Of a DNA stretch of 64,000 bases, positions 45,962 to 57,740 are shown piece by piece; position 1 is the first letter of the stretch; every line of letters starts with the position of its first letter. Source of the DNA: Bemisia tabaci (Eukaryota; Arthropoda; Insecta; Hemiptera; Aleyrodidae); contig NC_092800.1 in assembly GCF_918797505.1 (NCBI RefSeq), positions 35,082,263 through 35,146,262 of the forward strand, in the 5' to 3' direction. The position numbers and the translations under genes were made by a program. The notes under the pieces are model-generated. The model made no database searches, had not been told where the DNA came from, and was given only the letters and a program-made list of their open reading frames with translations.

Positions 45962-46578
45962 GTAAGTCTGCACGTATTTGATGTGATACTCGTAAGCTCT
46001 GAGATCCTGCTCTGATCTGCGGCATTTTTGCGCCCCAGGTGAGGGTAGCTACCCCCCACAAGACATTTATGTTTTACATGCCAGCCCAACATGTATGCCT
46101 TGTAATGCTTAAATTGTTCATAATTTAGGTAATTCATTGAATTTTACATCGTTCTAGTTTCCTGGCCCTACCAACAGAGTGATTTGGTCAGCCAGTGGCC
46201 CTGAAATGGACACCCTTCGAAACCAGTCCATTTTGAGGTTAAAATCCCCTTTCGTGTCTCTTGTAATTCATGACTTTCTATTTTGGTTGGCTCATCATCG
46301 GGAATGTTTGTATAGCACAATAGCATCATGTCTCTATAGTCAGGACTACCTTCTAAGAGACATTTTTTAGCATTTGCAACACGGTTCAATACTCATTTTA
46401 CTACATTTTTTTTTAAAAATGCAATTTCACGATGCCCTAATTCGGAAGATATTTGTCTCTGCCAGAACTGAATCATAAACTAGTTTTTGGATCTTGAAAA
46501 TTATGCTTACATGACCAGTGGCATTGCAGAGCAATAGTCTTGAAACCTGTAGACAAACCAGACGAACTGAGTGTCTAT

Positions 46579-48622
46579 TAGGGTGGAGCGTTTTTGGGCT
46601 TTTTTTTTATTTTGAAAATGGACATAGCACAGTAGTTGTGAAATGGGTCAAAAAGTAACGCCTGAATTTTTCTGAATTTTTCGTCAACGTTTAGGCTCCC
46701 GGATTGACGTTGACGTCAAATTTAGCGGAAAATCCGGGTTTTTTGACGATAACTTGGCAACAATGGCAAATACGACAAAAATGCATAGAATCAGAGTTGT
46801 TGGAAATTAAATTTCCAACAAATCACTTTCTTATCGTTTTTTCTGTAAGTGCAACCGTTTAGTGTAAAATTCGAAAACCCGTATTTTTCCGGAAATTTGG
46901 CACAAATTCTCGTTCAGTCCGGGAGAAATACGGTAGAAATACGGGAGAAAGAGGGCTAACTCGGAACAAATTGCGTGCGTGATAGACTTTTCCTACAAGA
47001 ATACCATCATCGGGTTGGCTTGAATAACACAAAACATACAAAATTTTTTCCACGGCTCCACCGCGGAACACCCCTTAAAATTCCTAAAATTCAAAAAGGC
47101 GGCCGTGTTTAGATTATCAAGCATCAAGGTACTTAAAATGTGCATCTCGTGTGGTATGAGGTGTCGTTTCCTATGTCTTTTTAGTCATAAATTTCAAATA
47201 TAGTGTTAAAAAAAGCCCCTGGTCAAACGGGTGCATCAAATCCAGGACGGCGCCAACTTTGAACGGCAGGAAGTATGTTTGTCCCATATGCCCTCACATT
47301 CCCCCCGATAGTTCGTTCTAGCGGTGGTATGAATCATCAATGTTTTAATTTTTCATTCTTTTTCTTTTAGAATTAGGTAACTCAATTGCATGTAAATATC
47401 GCTTATTCAGCAGTCTCTCTTTGAATTGTACATTTATTTTGTAGTGTCATTTTATTGATTCTTCATATGGAGATAGTCACCATCCTCGATTTCAGCTCTT
47501 ATTGAGGAGTAATATTAATTGTGAACATTTAAGAAAACTGTTAGATTTATTTCAATGATTTTTTACTATCACACTTTGAAATTTCTGTGCTGTCCTTCAC
47601 ATTTAGAAGTCATCCACTTATCCCATAATCGGGAGACCCCGCACGATTTGGGGCATTTTCTGTTGTAAATTTAAAATTTACGAACAAAATTATCTAAATT
47701 CACCGCAAACATTGCGGCATCTTAAACCCTAGTAACCTGCGGATTCGGCCTGGATTGCCAGTTTTACGCCTCCTGACCAGGTGCCATTCATCGGATCATA
47801 GATGAGGTCTTAAAAAAGACAATTTAATTTTGAACCTCTAATCAAAATGATAAACCAATATTATCCAGAGATCGTTACCTTACTTTCAATTTAAAATGTA
47901 ATACACTAATCAAACTTTATAAGGTACCTCCCGCCGTTCAAAGTTGGCCGCCATCCTGGATTTGATGTACCCCGTTTGACCAGGGGCTTTTTTTAACACT
48001 ATATTTGAAATTTATGACTAAAAAGACATAGAAAACGGACACCTCTTACACCGCGATGCACATTTTAAAGTACCTTGATGCTTGATAATCTAAACACGGC
48101 CGCCTTTTTGAATTTTAGGAATTTTAAGGGGTGTTCCGCGGTGGAGCCGTGGAAAACATTTTTATATGTTTTGTGTTATTCAAGCCAACCCGATGAATTC
48201 TTGTAGGAAAAGTCTATCACGCACGCAATTTGTTCCGAGTTAGCCCTCTTTCTCCCGTATTTCTACCGTATTTCTCCCGGACCTGAACGAGAATTTGTGC
48301 CAAATTTCCGGAAAAATACGGGTTTTCGAATTTTACACTAAAACGGTTGCACTTACAGAAAAAACGATAAGAAAAGTGATTTGTTGGAAATTTAATTTCC
48401 AACAACTCTGATTCTATGCATTTTTGTCGTATTTGCCATTGTTGCCAAGTTATCGTCAAAAAACCCGGATTTTCCGCTAATTTTGACGTCAACGTCAATC
48501 CGGAGGCCTAAACGTTGACGAAAAAATTCAGAAAAATTCAGGCGTTACTTTTAGACCATTTCACAACTACTGTGCTATGTCCATTTTCAAAATAAAAAAA
48601 ACCCAAAAAACGCTCCACCCTG
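46579..48622. mobile_element. 2.0-kb foldback element with about 690-bp terminal inverted repeats
   Basis: The left arm (46579 to about 47270) begins TAGGGTGGAGCGTTTTT; the right arm (about 47934-48622) is its inverse, ending CGCTCCACCCTG. The 9-mer AGTGTCTAT lies immediately outside each end (46570-46578 and 48623-48631). The 660-bp interior has no recognisable coding region. Long inverted ends with a 9-bp duplication fit a non-autonomous Mutator-like element; that class is inferred. Confidence 0.85.
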
Positions 48623-48853
48623 AGTGTCTATGCCAATTTAGTGATTGCTCATCACACGTCAAGACAAATCCAATATCTAACCAGCTCTGAATCACCACCA
48701 CTCAGTATGTCACTGCATGCATTCAGATGGCACCAGTGTGGAGTGGCGACATAAAATATAGGTACTTGGCTTCTGTCTCGACATAAATACAATGAGTGAA
48801 CTGTGAGCAATTCTCGGTGGCACCACCCAGATTAATTTCCGGTGATAAGTAAT

Positions 48854-49033
48854 TGTTAAGATTACTTCGACAGCATTGATTTTTTGTCAGATTTACTCCA
48901 ATCGCACTGATTTTTTTCAAATTTACTTCAATCGCACTGATTTTTGTTGAAATTACTTCAATCGCGCTTAACTTATGTCGAATTTACTTCGAGAGCGCTG
49001 ATTTTTTGACAAAATTACTTTGACCGCGCTGTG
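48854..49033. repeat. Minisatellite, TTTACTTCAATCGCACTGATTTTT units
   Basis: Five degenerate units of about 36 bp around ATTACTTCAATCGCACTGATTTTTG, in direct order. Confidence 0.82.
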
Positions 49034-49435
49034 TCATAGCGTGTGGGGAAAATTTGCGTTTTGTTGGTCAAAGCGTACACTTATGTACATTCTGCACTCC
49101 TGGTTTCCCTCGTCTTCTCGCAGCCGTCCCTTGGTTTCCCACATTTTCCTCGTAAATTTTCCACATTTCCCACCGGTCAATTTCAAAAGTGAGGACCTCT
49201 TCTTGCGTTTTTCCTTTGATCCTCGACTTTAACCCCTTAAAATTTTTTTATTGGTATTAAAAAAAAGTCGGTAGGTATCTGAAAGAATCCGACTTGTTTT
49301 TAATCGTAAATACTCAAGCACCAAGAATTCAAATATTCTCCGGAGTGCATCGCGACCGTCCGCGATTCGTGTCGGTCAGCGCCCTTTTCTATCAAGCTGT
49401 CGCCACAACACCGGCCTCTCAAGCTGTGAGCAGTA

Positions 49436-49687
49436 CTGCCGTACTCAGGAAAAACGCCGTATGAGCATTCCGGCGTTGCCATATCTCCTTGAATACAAAA
49501 CGAATTTACTGGGAAAATTTCGAATATTTTTCCTCCAACTTTTCTGAGAATTTAGTTCACAATAAAATTTAAAATATCTGAAAATTTCAAGGAAAACTAT
49601 GCAAAACTCTCTTCATAAATACATGTATTATCCGGGAAATTTGGCAACTCTCGAATGTTCATACGGCGTTCCTCCTTAGCACGGCAG
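49436..49687. repeat. CTGCCGTGC MITE, complete copy without matching flanks
   Basis: Both terminal inverted repeats are present (CTGCCGTACTCAGGAAAAAC at the left, CCTTAGCACGGCAG at the right). The flanks are AGTA and CGAG, so the target duplication is lost or the copy is recombinant. Confidence 0.83.
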
Positions 49688-49780
49688 CGAGCCTCTCAAG
49701 TCCAACAATTGAGCTCTCTCGAGCGTTTTTTCTGCCAACCCAGTCAGCGCATATCCGTTTCCGCTCCGGGTTTTCTCATT

Positions 49781-49904
49781 TGGACGTATTTTTGTCAAAC
49801 GGAACTATGTTCATTAAGACTTGAGCCCTGAGACCCATAAGGATATATGCATAACAGGGCTCACGTCATAATGCAGATAGTTTTGTTTGATAGAAATACG
49901 TCCA
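49781..49904. repeat. TTGGACGTATTT palindromic MITE, copy 2
   Basis: TGGACGTATTTTTGTCAAACGG at the left and its near-inverse ending ATACGTCCA at the right. It lies between two CTGCCGTGC MITEs. Confidence 0.83.
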
Positions 49905-49976
49905 TTCTGACTTTTCTTCGCTCTCTCGAGGAAAACTGTTTCCCGATCCGTTCACTCCATCTACTTTCCAACTACA

Positions 49977-50228
49977 CTGCCGTGCTAAGGAAAAACGCCG
50001 TATGAGCCTTCAGACGTTGCCAAATTTTCCTTGGCAAATCAATAATTTTCGGGAAAATTTTTGAATATTTTTCTGCCAATTTCTCATTTAATTTTGTCTG
50101 TATTTTGATCCAGAGTGTCTGAAAATATCAAGGAAAATATTCATTAATTTTCCTCAAAAATAAACATTTATCGAAGGAAATTTGGCAACGCTCGAATGTT
50201 TATACTGCATTTTTCTTTAGCACGGCAG
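49977..50228. repeat. CTGCCGTGC MITE, complete copy
   Basis: CTGCCGTGCTAAGGAAAAAC on the left and TTTAGCACGGCAG on the right, with flanks TACA and TGCA. It lies only 290 bases from the previous copy, with a small palindromic MITE (49781-49904) between them. Confidence 0.83.
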
Positions 50229-50334
50229 TGCAGTGCTACTGATCTGAAATTCAGATGACGTGCCCGCGATCGGTGAATTGATGGGAAAAATTATTTAAAT
50301 TTCCTTCTCTCTCTTATTCCTTTTTATCCTGAGC

Positions 50335-50575
50335 GTCGCACACGGGACCGAATCGATAGGGGGAGTCGGACAAAGTTTGGAAACTTTAAACGCTTATAAC
50401 TCCGTTAATACAAAATTTTGAGGTTCTGAAAGCGGTTCCATTGGTTTCCTCGTGAAATTTCCCTCTCTAGTCACCCCTTTTAATTTAAATTGTGACGAAA
50501 TAAATATCGAAATTTACAGTTTTAGTAAATAATTTCATGTCCGACCTCTCTAATTGGCTCGATCCACTGTGCGTC
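50335..50575. repeat. GTGGATCGAGTCAAT-type repeat, reverse copy
   Basis: An inverted-orientation match to 34880-35118: GACAAAGTTTGGAAACTTTA, CATTGGTTTCCTCGTGAAAT, then CGACCTCTCTAATTGGCTCG and ATCCACTGTGCG. Confidence 0.75.
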
Positions 50576-50789
50576 GTCGGATTTTTCCTCATATTTTTCT
50601 CGACTTTCATTGGGTCTGCTGCGCGTGGCATGAAATCATGTTTCTACAGTTGCAACTCTTAGTCGTAGCCCGCCAAAACATAATACATCTGTCGAAACAG
50701 ACGAGTTGCTGCGTCCATTATGACAGGAATAATGCTCTTGTATCCACGAAAATTGAACTGTCCGTCACTTGATCTGTTTTTTTACCGGA

Positions 50790-51025
50790 GAATAGGACTA
50801 CATTTTGCGATTCCGAACTATGATTTCTGGCTCAGTTTAGAAACAACGTACTTATGCACCATTAGTTTCCTGATTTACATTAGAGTTCTTAAGAATGAGC
50901 CAGAAATTGGACTACATTTTGCAATTAGGAACTATCATTTCTTGCTCATCCGTGAAAAGAATCATGTGCATGGGGAAACTGATGGTACTTATGCTGTTCC
51001 TAAAATGAATCAGAATTTGTAGTTT
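50790..51025. repeat. TTGGACTACATTTTGCAAT MITEs, overlapping copies
   Basis: GGACTACATTTTGCGATTCC at 50796 and again GGACTACATTTTGCAATTAGG at 50910, followed by GTTCCTAAAATGAATCAGAA. Two copies in direct order, the second truncated. Confidence 0.7.
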
Positions 51026-52237
51026 AGAAGTGTGTTTTGTGTCAGAATTTGTAGTTTGTAGAGTAGAAGAATTTGTGGTCCAATTGTAGTTCCGACTTGC
51101 ATTTTGCAGTAGGATGTTCAATTGTACCTGCTGCTTTACATTTAGATGATCGAACCATCAAATCATAGATTTCGATCTCGGTGTTCGGATATTCTCGCCT
51201 TTTTATTTCTTCAAGAGAATACTGCTTGACATTTTTCCTTGACATTTTTAGGGTATTTACATTGGGCCAAACTAGGAGTCGAGGGACCGGGGTTTGTTTA
51301 CATTGGACCAATTTTGGAGCTCCATGATAGCCGACCAATCAGAGAGTGGCACACTTTTTCTGTAGTAAAATGATTGAGATCACAGTGAGCCGAATCGAAT
51401 CGCTCATCGCGCAGATTATGGATCCAATTCATATTAGAGCATTGATCACCCCGGACCCAATTCGTGTTGCTACCAGTGATGACCTTCCACCCCGGGCCCG
51501 ATTCGAGTACAGCCGATGACAATATTTTTCTGTATACAGGTCCTCTGGAAATTGGGATTTTCCCCTGAGAAAAATCCCGTGAAAACGTCCGATGGAGACA
51601 AGGCCTAGCACAAATTCTCTTTATTTGCCTCCCATGTAGGCGTCAGCAAGTGTACAAAGATTTTCTGAACTTTAATCTCTGGCTGAAGCTATCCTGGAAG
51701 TCATGTCGAGTTCACTGTCAGGCACTTTTACGAGCCGGCTGTAAATACTCATGCAGTTTTGCGCTGCCGCCGCTCACTCCAATAATACTTTCTCAGACAT
51801 CCGCCACCTCTCCGCGCCGCATGAGTCATGGACGCACTCTTGTCGGCATGTAAACGGCTCATTGTTTGTCCGCTGATTCATTGCGTTGAGTAAATATTCG
51901 TCTCGTCGATAAACTGGTCCAGGCGGGGCATCAAACCCGTTCCGCCATCGCGCGGTCGCGCGTTTATAATGTTCGCGTCGCGACGGAACGTGAAATTTGA
52001 TCGGGCCTGCATCGAGGAGTCTCCATATTCCGTGACATTTTCAATGTCCCTGTTAGAATTGGATACTTTCATGATATGAGTCATCGCTGAGTGGCCGATG
52101 AGCTTGGTGTCCGCAGCACGGGTGGTCATCGTTGGTCAGGTGAGGTCAGTGCCAGGGCGCAAGTTCGAGAAAAGGTGGGAAAAACGTGGAAAAGCATGCG
52201 GAGACTCAGTAGGCTCAGTTGCGCCGTAACAAAATCG
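51026..52237. other. Unannotated interval, nothing recognised
   Basis: Short open frames on both strands, none with a recognisable domain. The CG content rises around 51760-52000. Confidence 0.5.
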
Positions 52238-52490
52238 CACTGGAAAAAAAACCACATTGGATCTAGAGTCCAGATGCTTGAAAACATTGACAAGAAAAAA
52301 TACTCTTCATTCAATCAGATTTTTGCTTAAATCAAAAGGAAATCCGCTCAAATTAAGAGGCTTGGTTCTTGATTTAAGCAAAAATCCGATTGATCAAGAG
52401 TATTTTTTCTCGTCGATGTTTTTAAGAGTCTGGACTCTAGATCCAGTGTGTGTGTGGTTTTTTTTTTTTTTTTTTTTTTTTTTTCCAGTG
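52238..52490. repeat. CACTGG palindromic MITE, complete copy with expanded T-run
   Basis: Same ends and arms as the other copies, with CG on both sides. The terminal T-run has expanded to 27 bases (52458-52484), with a short TG run before it. Confidence 0.87.
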
Positions 52491-52548
52491 CGTGTTTTGA
52501 CACTTGATTCTTGTAGATTATTTAAAAATTATAAGATCTCTCTAATTT

Positions 52549-52703
52549 AATTGGACTACATTTTGCAATCAGGAACTACAATTTCTAGCTCATTTTTAAA
52601 AAAACTTACTTGGATACGAAAACGTATTGTACATATGTTGTTTCTAAACTGATTGTGAGCCAGAAATTGTAAATCCTAATCGCAAAACGTAGTCCAATGG
52701 ATG
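52549..52703. repeat. TTGGACTACATTTTGCAAT MITE, copy
   Basis: ATTGGACTACATTTTGCAATCAG at the left and its near-inverse ATCGCAAAACGTAGTCCAAT at the right. Confidence 0.82.
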
Positions 52704-52879
52704 GGTCAGTTGCGCTCTCTGGTTGCGCTGGTCTCAGAATCGTGTTTTGATACTTGATTTTTGTAGATTATTTAAAAATAATAAGATCTGTCTCGTCAGC
52801 AGTTTTCTACGTTAAATACTAACCGAGATATCGCCCCTTGAAAAGTCGGGGTTTTTGACGTCATCCACCTCGGTTATGA

Positions 52880-54095
52880 CAGGGCCGGATTTACATTTTT
52901 AGCGCCCTAGGCTAAACTTAAGGTGCGGCGCCCCTAAAAGTAGGCGCTCTCGTGGGGGGCGGGGGTGGTCCCCCAGACGTTCCTCCCCTCCAGATCAGAA
53001 GAAGGATGTTAGGAGTCCGGAAAATGTTCAAATTCACCTTTAAAAAAACACCCTTGTCAACCACAATTTGTAGAATCTGTGTCCCAAAATACCATAGACT
53101 TACGGCCGGCTGTAAGATTTCCAATAGCTTCTATAGCCGGCAACACAATTTCTTATAGCCTTTATAGCCACTGGCGACCTAAGCGACAGCCTGGCGATAA
53201 AGTGTATGCTAAACGTTACTAATTACGGATACTAGGACTTAGTGAATTTTTGGACTACCGCTCTCTTTTTGGGCCGTAGTATCTTGATTTATTTTGCGAG
53301 AAAGCTCCGTATTTTTGATGAATGCCTACCATTCCTAACATGTTGGAGCGCCTGCAATTTTGTATGATACTGTTCAATGCCTCTGGTGTGAAATAGTTGC
53401 TTCAAGCGCTGTGGTACGCTGCGGCGCGACGCGGCGGGCGGGCAGCCAGCGCGAAACGCGCATTGGGGCCTTCAAACCTAACAAGGAAACTTCACGCATT
53501 GCGCAATGCGTGAAGTATCCCTGTTAGGTTTGAAGGCGCCAGTGCACCGCCACTCCGCTTTGTGTTAGGCTCTGATATTTAAGCTCAGGGAGTCAGCGTT
53601 TTTCAACTCATAACTTTGAAATGTTTGCACACTCTGTATGGATTATTCTCATTTTAATTGATGAAAAAAAATATGTAGTAAAGGAAAATATAATGTGTGT
53701 TTTGTGAATATTAAGGTGATTCCGTACAAACTTAAGGATTTACAAAGCACACGAATTTCTACACAATTTCCTATAGCCTTTTATAATCGATGGCGAAAAA
53801 GCAACAGCCAGGCGATAAAGTGTAAAGCCCGACTATAGGAACTATAGCCCGCCTGTATAATTTTTTATCGCTTCGTATAGCCCGGCCATATGATTTTCTC
53901 CGCATTCTACAGCCAGATATATGATTTTCTGTTGCCTTCTTTAGCCGGCTATGAGAATTCCTATGGTATTTTGAAACGCAGCGCTTATCTCCAATTTTTA
54001 CCAGGGTTTTGAATAAATTCTCAAAAATTTTGCGCCCCTCAAAATGTTGCGCCCTAGGCTATAGCCTATGTAGCCTATTGGTAAATCCGGCCCTG
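52880..54095. mobile_element. CAGGGCCGGATTTAC hAT-like element, host of a nested MITE
   Basis: Inverted ends CAGGGCCGGATTTAC and GTAAATCCGGCCCTG. GGTTATGA is duplicated outside both ends (52872-52879 and 54096-54103), an 8-bp hAT-type signature. Sub-terminal GCGCCCTAGGCTA blocks are inverted. Most of its length is a second element (see 53050-54007). Confidence 0.92.
53050..54007. repeat. CCCTGGTAAAAAT element, copy nested in the hAT-like element
   Basis: It aligns through most of its length with 22611-23545, sharing TAGAATCTGTGT, the TATAGCC-rich segments, an inner palindrome around 53464-53541 and the right end CCAATTTTTACCAGGG. The left end is decayed. Confidence 0.83.
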
Positions 54096-54103
54096 GGTTA
54101 TGA

Positions 54104-55263
54104 CACTCTTGGTTCCTTCCACCTTCCCTTCATCCGAGTTTCACGTTGAACAATCGGTGCAAATGTGCGTCACACCGACTGATGAAAGCATGGTGGAAGA
54201 AACCGAAGGTGTCACTACCGCGGTGGATGACGATGGGGTTGATGAATGATGACAGATGAAACAGAACCGAGCAGAACTCCACAAGGAGGTATTCGGAAGT
54301 TGCATTGTAAAATTCGTGTAGTCAACCTTTGATTTGCGCGCGGAGACTCTGGAGTAAGAACTACATAACATTGAATAGGTTCTTCATTGAGGAAATCGTT
54401 CACAGATTTATGCAGGGTACAGACTACCTCCTAGGCGGGTCCAGTTGAAGGGATTTTTCGAAGAAGGACGTAAACGCCTTCGGGATCCTGCAGCACTTGC
54501 GCTTTTTTTCACTCTTTCAAGTAGGCCGGTCAATTGCGCAGAAAAGTTACCTAACAACGGGTCCCGACACACGGCTTTGAGCCGCACGGATGGCAGCCTT
54601 GAAAGATGATGGGAGGATGTTGCATACGTTGCATTACCGTCATTTGTCACTGATGAGCGTCACGGTCAGTGGAGTTTTCTCGCGGTGTGGTGGCAACACT
54701 ACAGGTTTCGTCCGTTTAAATGTACGTGAAACAATCGGGGAAGTGCTTTTGCCAACTTGTGAAAATCGCCACTGACGCCCGGGATGATGCTGGGAAATCG
54801 GTAAAGTTGTCTAGCCATCCATTTTGTCGGTCCCTCCACTGTTCTTAAATATACGTAGGACGAGTCTCGAATGCACCTAAGTCCGGCTTAGCGCTTCTGA
54901 TTGGCCAGTGGTGTAGTTCGGACTCATCGATGGATGTTGTACCTCCAAGTAAATGGATCGATAAAATTCGCCTCCCGGTGTCAATAACTGAATCCAAAGG
55001 TTCCTTTTCCCTTAGACGGCCCGGCCAAATTTCTAATTTCTCTTTTTTTACTGTAATAAAAAGAATGTTAGAGCATTTCACACAAAGTTTTGCTATTTTC
55101 GTCTTTCGCTCGCTCGGAGGTGAATTATTTATGAAACCCCGCACGTAAAAGTTCTTTCCTCTTTTTTTTTTGGTACCCTGTCCGGACTTGATATGGTTTG
55201 GTTCCTTCTCATCGCACTCGATCCAGTCATCCAATTTATCATTCGCATGTTAGGGAATGTGAC
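54104..55263. other. Unannotated interval, nothing recognised
   Basis: Several short open frames (up to 129 codons, minus strand at 54845-55234) with no recognised family or splice support. Confidence 0.5.
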
Positions 55264-55428
55264 CAGTGGCTTGGCGTGCCTTGCGATATATCGATTGATC
55301 TGCCGTGTAAACCAATGAAAAAGGATCGATGAACAGGGTGTTCGCAACGAACATCTTAATAACCGATTCTTTACCATAGCTGCACATGGAGGAATATCGA
55401 TAATCGCTCACTCACGCCTCGATACTGG
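55264..55428. repeat. CAGTGGCGTGGCG hAT-like MITE, copy 2 (diverged)
   Basis: CAGTGGCTTGGCGTGCCTTG at the left, the core GGTGTTCGCAACGAACATC, and a degenerate right end near TACTGG. Confidence 0.75.
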
Positions 55429-55636
55429 AAGTGACGTCAACCAAACTGTGCAACCGATACGAATACGACATCAAGTCGCCGCCGGCCGCGCTGCGCGACA
55501 GATGATAAAAACTTGAATCGTCCTGATAACAGCTATCACTCGCCGGATTTCCCCAGTTTGCAATACGGGGGTGTAATAGCTGCAATGCTTCCTTGATAAG
55601 ACGTTTTTCCCCGTTCATATTTTCATTCAATCAATG

Positions 55637-56147
55637 AATGGAGATGTTGCATGTGTGAGGGCTTTGCGATTTGACCATTGAGTTTATGTAAAAGTTCGCG
55701 AGAAACACGATGGTGCCACTGGATTTCTCTGAAATCATCTCCCAAGCTCAAAAAAGCTCTCAAAGTGAGGCCAAAATGGAGGGGATATCCCACCCTACCC
55801 TGAGAATCCACCTCTACATCAAAACAAACTCGCCATGCAAAGATAGGGAGCAAATACATTGACAGGGCTGCCACTTTATTTGTGGACTCTAAAACTGAAA
55901 ACACGGCAACCCTGCTAATGTATTTGCTCCCCATCTTCGCATGGAGAGTTTGTTTCGATGTAGAGGTGGACTCTCAGGGTAGGGTGGGGTGGGATATCCC
56001 CTCCATTTTGGCCTCTATTTGAGAGCTTTTTTTGAGCGTGGGAGATGATTTCAGAGAAAACCAGTGGCACCATCGTGTTTCTCGCGAACTTTGACATAAG
56101 AATCTATGGTCAAGTCGCAAATCCCTCACACATGCAACATCTCCATT
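55637..56147. repeat. GGAGATGTTGCATG palindromic MITE, complete copy
   Basis: Both arms are about 240 bp. Ends are AATGGAGATGTTGCATGTG and its inverse; the centre has GACAGGGCTGCCACTTTATT and AAAACACGGCAACCC. Confidence 0.87.
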
Positions 56148-56925
56148 GGATATAAACTGGATTCATAGCAGTCCGCTCCCGTCAGTCAAGCCTCTCTCCA
56201 CCGAGCGATCCTGTGTTTGCAGTTTCGTATTTAGACATTATACATAGAAATAGACGAATATAGAATGCTCACGTCTATCCGCGATTTCGCGTGGAGCCTT
56301 CCTTGTTTTTCATCATAATTGTGATTTTACGTTAATAGGAAGGTGCAGCCTAAGAACTCACCATTCAGTTGTATTTACTCGAATGTAGTAAAGGCTTGCT
56401 ATGCACCCATTTTTTAAAGACAAAAAATGTCAAACGAAACCGCAGTCGCCACTCAGTACTTTGCGTGTCCATGTGAAGCTCAAGAAAACGTTGTTGCGAT
56501 GATTTATCTTTATATCAGTTAGAAATTTTATTTTATTTATTTAAAGTCTTTTTAAAATTCTAATATGTCTGGTCCATTGCATGACATTTTTCGAGTAAAA
56601 TGCAACTTTTCGCCCACTCTGATTTGAAAAGGAACTGTGACTGCTCGCATATTGTTCGTACTCGTAGCCAAATAGAGTTTTTCGTCAAAATCTAAAAATC
56701 AGATTTTCCAACGCAACACATCTAAAAGCTCTTTGAAAATGCTGACACCATGAACATGAACTAAGGTCCTTTTTCCGAAGACAATTACAAACTCGTAAAC
56801 TATTCACAAAAGGCTCAGTTTTTTTTAAAAAAAAGGTAGTTAGACATTTTACCCACTTTTTTACCCGATATTTAGTTTGGCCTACCAATTCAATCCCGTG
56901 TTCATCACGTAGTCTTTTAAGCACG

Positions 56926-57400
56926 CTACAAATATGACAGACGAAGCCGACACAACATGGAAAAAAGAGTAAAGGAAAGGACTCGCTTTGATGACGGCGC
57001 AGAGATACAACTATTCGTGCTTGATGGATGCCCGTGTTGCGTCTGCAAAATTGAAGGCGCGATGCCCGAACACGCAATCCTCCGCTCTATGCTGCAGTTA
57101 ATGATGTGCCGCTTAGATTCGGGAGAGGAGGTAAAAAACAATGCCCGATTACATCTCTCCTATCTTCGGCTGTTTTGCTCACCTACCTTTTAAAGCACCA
57201 CTACAAATAAGACAAATGGAACCAACACGATATGGAAATGGAGCAAGGGAAAGGACATGCGCATATGACGGCGCAAGGATACAACTATTCGTGCACGATG
57301 GATGTCCGTGTTGTATCTGCAAAATTGAAGGCGCTGTAGTGCAAGGTGTGAGCTTTCGATGCCCCGTTCTATGCAGGCAATGAATTGTCACTCTGGTTCG
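56926..57400. repeat. Direct duplication with CAACTATTCGTGC core
   Basis: Two copies (about 56926-57130 and 57197-57400) share ACAACTATTCGTGC, GATGGATG.CCGTGTTG and TCTGCAAAATTGAAGGCGC. Related pieces occur at 39640-39725 and, reversed, 20580-20660. The Cys-rich peptide read from it is a by-product. Confidence 0.7.
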
Positions 57401-57516
57401 GGAGATAATTTTTTTAAAAAAACCAGACCTAAACACGTCTATTCTATCTTCGGCTGTGCTGATATTTGATTTTTTTTTTTTTTTTCAAGTTGATGCCTTA
57501 CTATTTTTTTAAGATG

Positions 57517-57740
57517 CACTGGAAAAAAAACGCATTGGATCTAGAGTCCAGACTGTTAAAAATATCGACAAGAAAATTTCTCTTGATTCAATCAGAATCT
57601 AGCTTAAATCAAGAACCAAGCCTCTTAATTTAAGCGGAATTCGTTTTGATTCAAGCAAAAATCCGATTGAATCAAGAGTATTTTTTCTTGTCAATGTTTT
57701 CAAGAGTCTAGAATCTAGATCCAGTGTGTTTTTTCCAGTG
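57517..57740. repeat. CACTGG palindromic MITE, complete copy
   Basis: Same ends and arms as the other copies, with TG on both sides. Confidence 0.87.

Noticed and set aside
54845..55234. 129-codon minus-strand frame
   Set aside because: No recognised family, no splice support, and composition like the surrounding noncoding sequence.
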